From Aestuariivivens sediminis (GTDB taxonomy: Bacteria; Bacteroidota; Bacteroidia; Flavobacteriales; Flavobacteriaceae): a stretch of 64,000 nt of DNA. Made by a program: the position numbers and the translations under genes. The notes beneath the pieces are model-generated. The model had not been told where the DNA came from, made no database searches, and was given only the letters and a program-made list of their open reading frames with translations. This document shows, piece by piece, positions 37,393 to 47,002 of the stretch; within the stretch, counting starts at the first letter, position 1, and each line of letters starts with the position of its first letter. The stretch is taken from NCBI RefSeq assembly GCF_022662105.1, contig NZ_JAKMCP010000001.1, positions 434,001 through 498,000 of the forward strand, given 5' to 3'.

Positions 37393-37878
37393 CACCGTCG
37401 ACCAAGGTGGAAGTCTAATCGCTATTTTTATGAGGTGAATCGGATTTTCGACATTGATTTTTTATAAATCCTTAACGGATTGAAATTTAAAACGAGAGCA
37501 CTCATGAGCTGCTCTTAAAAGTTATCAGGCCCTTTTAATTCCTCCTACGTGAATAGGGCAATTGCAGCTATTGAATCAAGAAATGCAATGGCAATTTCGA
37601 GTGGCTGCGTTGGTAACCAGGCGCTGGCCTACCTCTTATGTTACATTCCGTGCATTTATTGTTACAATTTGGTAGGTCCATTTTACAGCTTATTGGTAGT
37701 TTAGCTGTACTATTATCGCATCCTTTCTAATTTTTGTATGTAACGGCAATATGAGATTTTATACAACTAAAATTCATGTAAATCAACATTGCGACCGAAC
37801 CTGGGGAGGTGGTCATCAATGGTCATCCTGTTAAATGGATATCAATACCCGGTTAGAAAAGGACACATTTAATACGCT
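37393..37878. other. Intergenic stretch ahead of T9SS beta-helix gene
   Basis: Nothing coding is supported. A short imperfect palindrome AGAGCACTCATGAGCTGCTCT lies at about 37494-37514, without a T-run. The stretch must contain the promoter of the beta-helix gene at 37879, but I cannot mark it. Confidence 0.4.
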
Positions 37879-39357
37879 ATGAAAACAAAAATTATACTTG
37901 CATTGGCAGTCCTACTTACCATTCAGGTACCAGCCACAGAGATTATTTGGAATTTAAACGCTCTGTATGCGGTAGATGCGAATGGATTTACGGCTATCAT
38001 TGCTGATGCCAGAAATCACTTTACAGCCTATCCCAACGACACGATAATTGTACAGATCGATGCAGGCACCTATGAAATAGACGGTAGCGGAAACATTGGA
38101 ATTAATTTTAATGGCGGTTTGCTCAGTGAAAGTGCTCAGGGAAGACTTATTTTTCAGGGTGCCGGTATGTATGCAACCACCCTCCTTTTCACAGATAAGA
38201 ATGATGATATGATAAAAGGAAAAGACACCTATCATCTTGAATTCAGGGATATGTTCATGACAAGACCCCAATACTCCGTAACTCAGGGAACTGTTGTATC
38301 AGTAGCTGCAGGTGAGGTGGTTTTAGCTATTGAACAGGGGTTTCCCTCCCCATTGGAATTATTTGCGGTAGAAGGTGGTGCCGGTCGATTTAACGCCGGT
38401 CGTTACCTCAGAAAATATGACAATACAAACCCATTGGATCCTCAGGTCATTCGGGACAATAATCAGCAGGTGGCCTGGGGATGGAGAAATGATGCTCCCG
38501 TATACCCAGAGCAATTAACAGGCAATGAATGGCGTATTTATCTCAATAACGCCAGTACGGTACTGGACCACTACAGTGTGGGAGATTATGTTGGCGTGAA
38601 ATCAAAAAGTGAGGGACATATTTATTGGTTCGCTGGCGGTAGCGATCTGGTTTTTAGAAATATAAGATGGCGCAATAGCAGTCGAGGACTGGTTAGAGGA
38701 GGTTTCAGCAATGTAGGGCTTTACGGTTGTCGCATTGAACGAGAAGATCCTATCGATGGTCAGGCACCATGTATGTCTACCCCTTCCGGTGGACCACAGA
38801 TGAATCAGGATGGGGACTCTGTATCCACTAACATGGTCGTTGAAGATTGCTATATTGACTCTCCCGGAGATGACAACATTGCCTTTTTTCACGTTGATGG
38901 AGGACGGGTAAAAAACACCACGGTAAGAAATGGATTTGCCAGAGGCATTTTGGCTACCGATATGGCCTCCAATATCTGTTTAGACCACGTGACCTTGGAT
39001 AATGCCTATATCAGGAACGAACCACTTGGTCTGGATCATGACACCCCCGAAGAGGCTATCGCCGCCGGTGGGGCATATAATGAGGACTGTGTGGGTGCTT
39101 TAGGGAGGTCTGAAGACGTGTTTTCTAAAATTAATATTTATCCCAACCCCGTGAGTCATTATGTAAATATTTCCATTCCATCTCTGTTTAGGAACATGAA
39201 TGCAGAATTTCTGGATGTTTTTGGAAGAATGAGAACTCAATTTGTGATATCCAATTACAAAACTGAATTTGATTTTAGTGCATTTGAACCAGGTATATAT
39301 TTTTTAAAATTAACAGATGGTCGGTCTTCCTTGAATACAAAAGTAATTAAGAAATAA
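37879..39357 (+). CDS. Secreted parallel beta-helix protein with T9SS sorting domain
   Basis: A 492-residue protein. Residues 1-20 form a signal peptide. Residues ~60-400 have the repeating short-strand pattern of a right-handed parallel beta-helix (LEFRDMFM, LVFRNIRWRNSSRGLVRGGF, MVVEDCYIDS, RVKNTTVRNGF, ICLDHVTLDNAYI), the fold used by many polysaccharide lyases and GH28-type hydrolases. The last ~80 residues (INIYPNPVSHYVNISIP, then FEPGIYFLKLTDG, ending KVIKK) form a type A T9SS sorting domain, so it is exported and probably surface-attached or released. Acidic clusters such as GDDNIAFFHVDGG might bind substrate or Ca2+. I could not assign a CAZy family. It stands between the coupled sulfatases and the CE15 esterase with gaps of 490 and 350 bp, so it may have its own promoter. 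A lyase role is a hypothesis. Confidence 0.75.
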   Translation: MKTKIILALAVLLTIQVPATEIIWNLNALYAVDANGFTAIIADARNHFTAYPNDTIIVQIDAGTYEIDGSGNIGINFNGGLLSESAQGRLIFQGAGMYATTLLFTDKNDDMIKGKDTYHLEFRDMFMTRPQYSVTQGTVVSVAAGEVVLAIEQGFPSPLELFAVEGGAGRFNAGRYLRKYDNTNPLDPQVIRDNNQQVAWGWRNDAPVYPEQLTGNEWRIYLNNASTVLDHYSVGDYVGVKSKSEGHIYWFAGGSDLVFRNIRWRNSSRGLVRGGFSNVGLYGCRIEREDPIDGQAPCMSTPSGGPQMNQDGDSVSTNMVVEDCYIDSPGDDNIAFFHVDGGRVKNTTVRNGFARGILATDMASNICLDHVTLDNAYIRNEPLGLDHDTPEEAIAAGGAYNEDCVGALGRSEDVFSKINIYPNPVSHYVNISIPSLFRNMNAEFLDVFGRMRTQFVISNYKTEFDFSAFEPGIYFLKLTDGRSSLNTKVIKK

Positions 39358-39706
39358 ATCGATTCGGTTATAGGTGAAATCGTATAAATCCTTGGTCAAA
39401 ATTTAATGTTGTAATACCAATAAACCCTATCGGTTATGCTACTATCGGCATTGCAGGTAACCAAATCTGTTTTAAAAATGGTGTTTTGTTACAATAGATA
39501 GCAATTATGATACATTGGCAGCTGTCCTACGCTACGGACTAACTTAATTTTGACCAACTATCATGACGTCATTGACCAATGTTTGCTATTTCAATGTATT
39601 AGGGTTTTACGTTCAGAAATGTAATGTTTCTTAGGGATGAAAAAAGAAAACTTATGTAGAATTCTTATATTTAATTAAGATTAAATCGTATGTAAATATA
39701 ATATCC
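39358..39706. other. Intergenic stretch before CE15 operon
   Basis: About 350 bp of AT-rich DNA without a gene, repeat or clear hairpin. It presumably contains the promoter of the four-gene run starting with the CE15 esterase at 39707. Confidence 0.4.
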
Positions 39707-40993
39707 ATGTATAAACTAATTTGCGTCGTTACTTTGGCAACTCTCGCCCCTATTTGTTCTGTTTTGGCACAACCTGAAATATTCAACGTTGATGAAAGCC
39801 TGGTTGAGCCCTATGAACTTCCAGAGCTATTAAAACTTGACAATGGACAGAAGGTTCAAAGTCTTGCAGATTGGGAAAATGAGAGACGAAATGAGATACT
39901 GGATGTATTCCTTGAGGAAGTCTATGGAAAATTACCCGATAAGGCATTAAAACCAACCATTGAAGTTGTTGATCACAGTGAAACTGCTTTGAATAATACG
40001 GCAATCAGGCAGCAATGGGAGTTGACCTTTGAGAACAATGGAAAAAAACTAGTCATCGAGGTACTGGCCTATTTACCAAAAGGCGTCATTGCACCGCATG
40101 TTTTTGTGGTTCCGAACTTTCGGGGAAATCAGTCCGTGAACAATGATCCCAACATTGCGATCACCAACTCATGGGTGAGAATGAAAAAGAATGCCCCTAA
40201 CGTGGGGGTTGTCGATCACAGGGCCACAGAAGCATCAAGAGGAACGAGCAGTGCCATGTTTCCATTAGATAGAATCATTGGTAATGGTTTTGGACTTTAC
40301 ACTGTGTATTACGGTGATATCGATCCTGACTTCAATGATTTTTCAAATGGCATTCATCCCCTTTTTTACGAGGTAGGGGAAGACCAACCCAAAAGTGACG
40401 CATGGGGTGCCATATCCGCTTGGGCCTGGGGCCTTACCAAGGTGATCGATGTGATCGAAGATAATCCGCTAACACGGGATTCCAGGATTATTGTCATGGG
40501 ACATTCCAGACTGGGTAAAACGGCCCTGTGGTCGGGGGTCATCGACAGCAGAATTGATGTTGCCATATCAAATAACTCCGGTTGCATGGGAGCCGCTTTA
40601 TCAAGAAGAAGGTTTGGTGAAACGGTAAAAATCATCAATACGAGGTTTCCACATTGGTTTTCAGATAATTTTTTAAAATACAGTGATCATGAAGATAATT
40701 TACCTGTAGATCAACATATGTTGATTGCCTTAATGGCTCCCAGACCGGTGTATATTGCCAGTGCCCAACAGGACCGTTGGGCCGATCCCAAGGGAGAATA
40801 TCTTGCGGGTTATTATGCCACTCCCGTTTATGAACTGTACGGAAAAAAGGGATTGCCAGGCCCGGAACTTCCGGAAGTGAACCATCCGATTCACCATACG
40901 ATTGGTTATCACCTACGCAGCGGAGGCCATGGCGTTACGGATTATGACTGGGAACAGTACATGGCCTTTGCCAAAATGCATCTGGACAAATAA
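39707..40993 (+). CDS. CE15-like glucuronoyl esterase, secreted
   Basis: A 428-residue secreted alpha/beta hydrolase of the carbohydrate esterase family 15 type, with a signal peptide ending LA|Q (about residue 22). The nucleophile is S267 in GHSRLGKTALW, the CE15 consensus G-x-S-R-x-G-K. H408 in GGHGVTDYDW is the likely catalytic His. AWAWGL (about 240-245) and RPVYIASAQQD-WADP are further family landmarks. CE15 enzymes cleave ester bonds to the carboxyl group of (4-O-methyl) glucuronic acid. In a sulfated algal polymer this would free esterified uronic acids, which fits an ulvan- or glucuronan-like substrate. It is the first gene of a plus-strand operon with a sulfatase (53 bp downstream), an unclassified hydrolase and an SGNH esterase. 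Confidence 0.88.
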   Translation: MYKLICVVTLATLAPICSVLAQPEIFNVDESLVEPYELPELLKLDNGQKVQSLADWENERRNEILDVFLEEVYGKLPDKALKPTIEVVDHSETALNNTAIRQQWELTFENNGKKLVIEVLAYLPKGVIAPHVFVVPNFRGNQSVNNDPNIAITNSWVRMKKNAPNVGVVDHRATEASRGTSSAMFPLDRIIGNGFGLYTVYYGDIDPDFNDFSNGIHPLFYEVGEDQPKSDAWGAISAWAWGLTKVIDVIEDNPLTRDSRIIVMGHSRLGKTALWSGVIDSRIDVAISNNSGCMGAALSRRRFGETVKIINTRFPHWFSDNFLKYSDHEDNLPVDQHMLIALMAPRPVYIASAQQDRWADPKGEYLAGYYATPVYELYGKKGLPGPELPEVNHPIHHTIGYHLRSGGHGVTDYDWEQYMAFAKMHLDK

Positions 40994-41046
40994 AAAACAT
41001 AATCGAGCTATGATTAATGTAATACGTTTCATTTTTTAATAAGAAC

Positions 41047-42345
41047 ATGATACATCGCTTTTTAAAAATTACGGTCATATTGATATGGCATTTGAACCTT
41101 TCGGCTCAACCTGATAAACCAAATATTGTTTTGATCATGGCGGACGACCTCGGGTTTGAGTGTATCTCTGCAAATGGAGGGACCTCCTACCAAACGCCAA
41201 ACATCGACAGGCTGGTCTCCCAGGGCATGCGATTTGAAAACTGCCATGCCCAACCGCTATGTACGCCATCCAGGGTTCAAATCATGACCGGTAAATACAA
41301 TGTTCGCAATTACACGAAATTTGGTGAACTCGACAGAGGCGAGATCACCTTTGGAAATTATTTTAAACAGGCAGGATATAAGACTGCCATTGCCGGCAAA
41401 TGGCAGCTAGGGAAAGAAGCGGATTCGCCGCAACATTTTGGTTTTGATCAATCCTGCCTCTGGCAGCAATCAAAGCCAAGAACTGATGATGACGGGCATG
41501 ATACACGATTTTCCAATCCTATTTTGGAAATAAACGGAACCGTAAAACACTTTGGAAACGGCGCATATGGCCCGGATATCGTGAGTGATTTTATCTGTGA
41601 CTTCATCGAAAAAAATAAGGAAGACCCCTTCTTCGCCTATTATCCAATGCTATTGACGCATTGTCCATTTACGCCAACACCGGCATCGGAAGACTGGGAC
41701 CCCGAAAGCCCGGGTTCCCTGGATTACAAAGGAAAACCCAGTTACTTTCCGGAAATGGTCTCGTATATGGATAGGCTCGTAGGAAAGGTGGTTTCGAAGA
41801 TTGAGGCCCTGGGTTTGAGTGAAAACACCATCATTTTATTTACCGGGGATAACGGAACAGATAAACCCATTGTATCGATGTTTAGGGGAAATCCCTATCC
41901 AGGCGGTAAAGGACAGACCACAGACCATGGTACACATGTGCCCCTTGTGGTGCAATGGACCGGTACTATTGAAGCTGCAAAGGAATGTCATGACCTGATT
42001 GATTTTAGCGACCTTTTACCAACCCTTTGTGAGGCGGCCCAAATTGACCTGTCGGCAGACGAAACGATTGACGGCCGGAGTTTTTTATCCCAATTGCTTG
42101 GTAAGAAAGCAAGTCCCAGAGAATGGATCTACAGTTGGTATTCCCGGAGCGGTAGTCGAACAAATCTTAAGGAATTTGCACGGACCACCGAATATAAATT
42201 GTATAAAACAGGAGGATTTTATAAGGTGACAAACGATGTCTTTGAAGACCATCCCATTGCGACAGATGACATGACTGAGGAAGAAAAAGACATCAATAAT
42301 ACCCTGACCGAAGTCCTAAAATATTATGATGATACGCGTGAATGA
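41047..42345 (+). CDS. Secreted S1 sulfatase, arylsulfatase type
   Basis: A 432-residue sulfatase, rather short for the family. The signal peptide ends LSA|Q (residue 20), DD is at 33-34, and C72 lies in CTPSRVQIMTG. GKWQLG carries Gln where most have His. TGDNGTDKP and KGQTTDHGTHVPLV follow. The chain ends soon after the core (DVFEDHPIATDDMTEEEK), so the C-terminal subdomain is reduced. The KWQLG/TGDNG combination is typical of a group of Bacteroidetes/Planctomycetes sulfatases whose sugar target I do not know. It follows the CE15 gene by 53 bp and is probably co-transcribed with it. A short signal-peptide-only frame and then the unclassified hydrolase follow. The Cys signature implies anSME-dependent maturation. 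Confidence 0.88.
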   Translation: MIHRFLKITVILIWHLNLSAQPDKPNIVLIMADDLGFECISANGGTSYQTPNIDRLVSQGMRFENCHAQPLCTPSRVQIMTGKYNVRNYTKFGELDRGEITFGNYFKQAGYKTAIAGKWQLGKEADSPQHFGFDQSCLWQQSKPRTDDDGHDTRFSNPILEINGTVKHFGNGAYGPDIVSDFICDFIEKNKEDPFFAYYPMLLTHCPFTPTPASEDWDPESPGSLDYKGKPSYFPEMVSYMDRLVGKVVSKIEALGLSENTIILFTGDNGTDKPIVSMFRGNPYPGGKGQTTDHGTHVPLVVQWTGTIEAAKECHDLIDFSDLLPTLCEAAQIDLSADETIDGRSFLSQLLGKKASPREWIYSWYSRSGSRTNLKEFARTTEYKLYKTGGFYKVTNDVFEDHPIATDDMTEEEKDINNTLTEVLKYYDDTRE

Positions 42346-42367
42346 ATCCGTCATCCAAAAACAAATC

Positions 42368-42463
42368 ATGATAAACCCAATCCGTATGAGGCCCTTTCAT
42401 AAACTTTTCCTGGTCACAGTAGTTGTTTTTGCATCAAGCCATAGTGATTGGGGGTTGCCATAA
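42368..42463 (+). pseudogene. Orphan signal-peptide frame
   Basis: A 31-codon frame reads MINPIRMRPFHKLFLVTVVV, then FASSHSDWGLP and stops. It has the basic start, hydrophobic core and Ala-Ser-Ser cleavage region of a Sec signal, but no mature protein. It lies between two secreted-enzyme genes of the same operon. It is most likely the stump of a deleted secreted enzyme, comparable to the stump at 4235-4321; a leader peptide is the alternative. Confidence 0.45.
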
Positions 42464-42484
42464 AATTTATTAAAAGATAATGAC

Positions 42485-44581
42485 ATGAAAACACTCCCTT
42501 TTATCCTTTCTATTCCCTTTTTCTGTATGCTTGAGGTAATATCTGCTCAACATGCACCAAACAAAACTTTTGCAAATCAAGATGTTTTTAGCAAGGGATT
42601 TCCAAAAACCTTATCGTTTCGAAACGACAAACTTGGTGTTCGCGATGATTATAAATACTGGGAAAAGGCACACATTAACTTTAATAGTATTACCAAAAAA
42701 TACTTAAAGGAAGAAGTGGATATGCCTCCCGTTATCGCGGAATGGGCCAATATTTATGCCAAAAAACATCCCGAAAAGCTGATGCTTGTTCACTTAAACG
42801 GAGAGGGGCGCTCTGTTAACGACCCCAATATGCACAAGCTCTATTTTCCCGGACACTGGATATACGAAGAAGGCACCTTTCCCCTAACCGATATCGATAA
42901 AAATCAAAATTCCATTACCGTTGAACGTGCCCAACTGTTTTCCGAAAAAGCCTACACCGTCCATGGCAGAGATAGAGGCATTGACAAACTGCCCCATGAT
43001 ATCATTCTCGTAGAATTGGATGACAAGGGGAATCGCCTTTGGGATACCTGTGAATTCGCTACCGTTAAAAAAGTGGATTACCAAACGAACAGTATCACCC
43101 TAAAACGGGGCATGTATCATACGACAAAACGAAACTTTAAAAAAGGTAATACGTATATCGCCCCCATAGCAGGTGATTTCTGGGGAGGAAACTTGATGTG
43201 GTATTATAACCTTTCTACCGCCTGTCCATTGGATGACAACGGCCATTCGGCCGCTGATGTTTTTGTAAATGAAATGAAGAACTGGTTTAGCGACAAGGGC
43301 ATTTTAAACCATCTGGATGGAATTGGTTTTGACGTTAACTATTTTGAATCCAAACATGGAACATGGGATACCAACAATGACGGTAAAGCCGACCGGGGTT
43401 TCGTTAATGGCAAAAATATTTGGAGAGCAGGAGATATTGATTTTTTGAAAAGCATTAGGGCGGCCTTGGGCGATGACTTTATTATCACCGCCGATGGATG
43501 GCGTGATGACATGCAACGAGCAGTCGGCATTTTAAACGGTATGGAAACCGAAGGATTATGCCGCTATAATGATGGGTACCGACAAATATCACGCACCATA
43601 AACCAACACCTGTATTGGAATAGGAACAACACTACCAAATACCAGTTTAGTTATATTACTTCGAAATTGAGACATCCTGATGATGCTAAAATTTCCACCC
43701 AGCTTCACCGCATGGGAATGGCGCTTTCCTCATGTCTTGGAGTAACCTACGCGTATTCGGCACCACTGTTTATTCCCGAGGCCGTTGGAGGGACCCTCAA
43801 CCAAATAAATTGGCTCGGTAACCCTTTGGGTGAGATGCACTATACCTTTGCACAAACGCCTGACCTTTTACAAGGGTCGGGGTTACACTTTAATAAGGAA
43901 TGGCTTGCACAGTTCAATTTCAAAAAAGCACATTATCAGGTCAAGAACCACGCCCTGCATATAACCGGAAAAAGCGAGGATGCCTACGAAACCCTGGTCA
44001 TACCGGGTCCGGAAATAGAACTGGCAGAGGGCGATTTGGTCGTGGTTTTTGAAGCAATGGCAATAGAAGGCCTTAAAGATCTGGACCAAGGCAGTCTCAT
44101 TCCCAGAAAAATAAATGTAAAACTGGAAGGTCTTCCGGAATTTCCTGCAGAACCCATGAATACGCATAGATTATATAACGATTTGGCCGGCTTTATGGGA
44201 ACGGCAAAGTTTACACCTCAAATGTTTTATTTTAGAAATGCGGGAGGGTCCGGGAATAAACTCAGAATTATTCTTGAAGCTCAGGAACAGGGTGAATTTG
44301 CCATACGAAACCTAAAGGTCTATAATGCCCCTTGTGGCATTTATCGAGCATTCGAAAATGGGGTTGTATTGGTCAATCCATCACTTGGCCCCTTGGAATT
44401 CGATTTAAAAAGCATATCCGGCCACGACACCTCCTATAGACGCCTTAAGGCGGCACCCCCAACAGAGGGCATATTGGACGGTCCATTACATGAGGTTATG
44501 GAATACAACAATGGTGAAGTTATAAAAACGAATGAGGTAACCGTACCCGGATTGAATGCCTTATTTTTAATAAGGCCCTAA
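42485..44581 (+). CDS. Secreted unclassified glycoside hydrolase-like TIM-barrel protein
   Basis: A 698-residue secreted protein (signal peptide ending ISA|Q, residue 21). I recognise no CAZy family. The central third has barrel-like strands with conserved-looking acidic residues: D283 in DGIGFDVNYFES, D337 in FIITADGWRDD, and E354/E356 in NGMETEGLCRYND. The DGIGFD and TADGW segments recall strands 4 and 5 of retaining alpha-glycosidase-type barrels (clans around GH13/31/36). A Ca2+-like loop DTNNDGKADRG lies at ~293. A beta-sandwich C-terminal region (~470-698) follows. The stop is 66 bp before the SGNH esterase gene, in the same operon as a CE15 esterase and a sulfatase. The enzymatic role is inferred from fold pattern and context. 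It is the best candidate for a new enzyme family here. Confidence 0.65.
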   Translation: MKTLPFILSIPFFCMLEVISAQHAPNKTFANQDVFSKGFPKTLSFRNDKLGVRDDYKYWEKAHINFNSITKKYLKEEVDMPPVIAEWANIYAKKHPEKLMLVHLNGEGRSVNDPNMHKLYFPGHWIYEEGTFPLTDIDKNQNSITVERAQLFSEKAYTVHGRDRGIDKLPHDIILVELDDKGNRLWDTCEFATVKKVDYQTNSITLKRGMYHTTKRNFKKGNTYIAPIAGDFWGGNLMWYYNLSTACPLDDNGHSAADVFVNEMKNWFSDKGILNHLDGIGFDVNYFESKHGTWDTNNDGKADRGFVNGKNIWRAGDIDFLKSIRAALGDDFIITADGWRDDMQRAVGILNGMETEGLCRYNDGYRQISRTINQHLYWNRNNTTKYQFSYITSKLRHPDDAKISTQLHRMGMALSSCLGVTYAYSAPLFIPEAVGGTLNQINWLGNPLGEMHYTFAQTPDLLQGSGLHFNKEWLAQFNFKKAHYQVKNHALHITGKSEDAYETLVIPGPEIELAEGDLVVVFEAMAIEGLKDLDQGSLIPRKINVKLEGLPEFPAEPMNTHRLYNDLAGFMGTAKFTPQMFYFRNAGGSGNKLRIILEAQEQGEFAIRNLKVYNAPCGIYRAFENGVVLVNPSLGPLEFDLKSISGHDTSYRRLKAAPPTEGILDGPLHEVMEYNNGEVIKTNEVTVPGLNALFLIRP

Positions 44582-44647
44582 GTTGATGCCCTGAACCATT
44601 CAAGATAAGATGTTTTAAGTACCCGTAATACAAACCAAGATTTAATT

Positions 44648-46060
44648 ATGTTTAAAATGATAACCCCGAGAATTCTAATTAGTTTATTACTTTTTCAAAC
44701 CGCAGTCTACTCACAATTGGAGATGCCTCCTCTTTTTAAGGACCATATGGTACTGCAACAACAGGAGATGGTTTCCATCTGGGGAACAGATCAACCCCAT
44801 ACGACCATAAGGGTCGCAGGAAGTTGGAATGAAAGTGCTTCAACAACCACAGATAACAAGGGCAAATGGAAGGTAAAGTTACAAACCCCTGAAGCCGGTG
44901 GCCCCTACTCTGTTTCAATTGAAGGAAGCAACAAGGTTGTTTTTACTGATGTGCTTATTGGAGAGGTATGGTTGTGCTCGGGGCAATCCAACATGGAAAT
45001 GCCCGTAAAAGGATTTCAGAGCCAACCGGTTATTGGAAGTCATGAAGCCATTTTAAATTCAACAAACGACCAAATAAGGTTGTTTACAGTAGCGCGCCAT
45101 CCAAGTCTGACCCCAGTCGAAAATATTTCAGGAGCATGGTTAAAATCAAATCCGGTAAACTCGAGGGATTTTAGTGCGGTTGGTTATTTTTTTGGTAGAA
45201 AAATCAACCAGCTGTTAAATATTCCCATAGGCATAATCCATACCTCCTGGGGAAGTTCCAATGTAGAGACCTGGATGGACGAGGAAACACTTTCGGAATT
45301 TAAGAACGTTGAAATTCCAAATGAGATTCCCAAGGACAAACCTCAAAAGTATGATACCCTATTATTCAACGGTATGCTATACCCTTTACAAGATTATACC
45401 CTAAAAGGGTTTTTATGGTATCAGGGAGAAGCAAATAGAAATAGTTCAAACTATGCCTCTTTATTTGCTGCAATGATTCAACAATGGAGGAACCAATGGT
45501 CACGTGGCGACCTACCGTTTTATTTCGTGCAAATTGCGCCATATGGATATAAAGGCAAAAATGCAGGCTTCGTTAGGGAGGAACAATTAAAAACCTTAAA
45601 ATTAGTTCAAAATGCAGGGATGGCAGTGACACTGGATATTGGAGATTGTAAGTATATACACCCGCCCGAAAAGCGCCTCGTTGGCGAGCGATTGGCATAT
45701 TGGGCATTGGCGAAGGACTACGGAATTAAAGGGATTAGCTATTCCGGGCCTATTTACGAAAGGATGGAAAAAACGGATAACGGCGAAATAAATCTGTATT
45801 TTAGTGAATGCAACGATGGATTAATTAGCTTCGGAAAAAAACTGGAAGGATTCGTTATTGCAGGAAAGGATAAGGTGTTTTATCCGGCTACGGCAATAGT
45901 TAACAGAAATGGTACTGTTACTGTTTTCTCAGAGAAGGTTCCAGATCCGGTTGCTGTGCGCTATGCGTTTGAAAGTTGCCCTGAGGCGACCCTCTTTAAT
46001 ATAGAAGGACTCCCCGCATCGCCCTTTAGAACAGACGATTGGGAGGACACGGGAGACTAA
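44648..46060 (+). CDS. SGNH-type sialate O-acetylesterase-like enzyme
   Basis: A 470-residue secreted esterase of the SASA (sialate O-acetylesterase) type. The signal peptide ends YS|Q (residue 22). MPPLFKDHMVLQQ opens the N-terminal beta-sandwich, and S114 in CSGQSNM is the nucleophile of the SGNH fold. WYQGEAN and, later, DIGDCKYIHPPEK supply the family's Gly/Asn/His blocks (the D-x-x-H equivalent is near D-CKYIH). These enzymes remove acetyl groups from sugar hydroxyls. The genomic neighbours (CE15, sulfatase, unclassified barrel enzyme) point to a periplasmic acetyl-stripping step on the same polysaccharide. It is the last gene of the operon; a hairpin at 46165-46186 and a long repeat region follow. 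True sialic acid substrates are unlikely in this setting. Confidence 0.85.
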   Translation: MFKMITPRILISLLLFQTAVYSQLEMPPLFKDHMVLQQQEMVSIWGTDQPHTTIRVAGSWNESASTTTDNKGKWKVKLQTPEAGGPYSVSIEGSNKVVFTDVLIGEVWLCSGQSNMEMPVKGFQSQPVIGSHEAILNSTNDQIRLFTVARHPSLTPVENISGAWLKSNPVNSRDFSAVGYFFGRKINQLLNIPIGIIHTSWGSSNVETWMDEETLSEFKNVEIPNEIPKDKPQKYDTLLFNGMLYPLQDYTLKGFLWYQGEANRNSSNYASLFAAMIQQWRNQWSRGDLPFYFVQIAPYGYKGKNAGFVREEQLKTLKLVQNAGMAVTLDIGDCKYIHPPEKRLVGERLAYWALAKDYGIKGISYSGPIYERMEKTDNGEINLYFSECNDGLISFGKKLEGFVIAGKDKVFYPATAIVNRNGTVTVFSEKVPDPVAVRYAFESCPEATLFNIEGLPASPFRTDDWEDTGD

Positions 46061-46164
46061 AGGAAGTTACCAATAAAGGGAAAGTATATCCGGGGATGGC
46101 TCCATGACACATTCATTAAAAAAGGCCTTATCCCAGCCCGCGGGAAACAGGGTTTAAAAAAAAA

Positions 46165-46186
46165 GAGCCACAAAAAAATGTGGCTC
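46165..46186. terminator. Bidirectional terminator-like hairpin
   Basis: GAGCCACA pairs with TGTGGCTC around a poly-A loop. On the minus strand a run of T residues follows, so it fits best as a terminator for transcripts coming from the minus-strand genes to the right. It also lies about 105 bp after the plus-strand esterase stop. Confidence 0.6.
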
Positions 46187-46903
46187 AATAACATAAGACA
46201 AGTATAATTGGGGACTTAGTTCATGGCTGCTGCGTTAAATCTATTACTTGATTTATACCTATATAACAAGCGACGGGCCTAAAACACTACCTCAAGTATT
46301 GATTTTTAGACCATTGGCTACATATTTCGGTTTATCTGTTATTTAAGATCTGACATGGGGCCCTTTTCGACGCTTCGGCTTAGCGTCCCATCGCGCCCTT
46401 TCTCTAGGAGATTTGCGCTCATTTTTTATTTTAAACCCTCCGTCTAAATCTCAAAAGCATTAAACTCACTTGCTCCCCTCTTGAGATGAAGAGGGCGACC
46501 GAGCGTTAGAAATCTATCCTGTGGATAGATTTAGCGATGGGGCGAGCTGGCGGGTAGGCTATGTAATTGGAGAAAGGGGAGTTTGATTTAAAATTACCCA
46601 GGTTTATGAAACCCACTTGCTCCCCTCTTTGGGTAAAGAGGGGAATGAATCCCACTGATAAGTGGGAGAAAGGGGAGTTTGATTTAAAATTACCCAAGTT
46701 TATGAAACCCACTTGCTCCCCTCTTGAGATAAAGAGGGCGACCGAGCGTTAGAAATCTATCCGGCGGATAGATTTAGCGATGGGGCGAGCTGGCGGGTAG
46801 GCTATGTAATTGGAGAAAGGGAGTTTGATTTAAAATTACCCAGGTTTATGAAACCCACTTGCTCCCCTCTTGATTTAAAAGTTCTAATCTGGATTGCAAC
46901 GAT

Positions 46904-47002
46904 CCAATAGTAAGAATATAAGCTCAAAAACTTGGGAATTCAGGAGCAAAGCGACGCCAAGTTTTGAGCTTGGTTCACCGAAGGTGAAATTCCTACTATT
47001 GG
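46904..47002. repeat. 99-bp three-way-junction element, copy A
   Basis: Outer arms CCAATAGTAAGAAT and ATTCCTACTATTGG pair with one mismatch. They enclose a hairpin AAGCTCAAAA-CTTGG / CCAAGTTTTGAGCTT and a second hairpin TTCACC-GAA-GGTGAA. The single-strand fold is a three-way junction; the same element recurs at 47555-47653. Confidence 0.65.
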
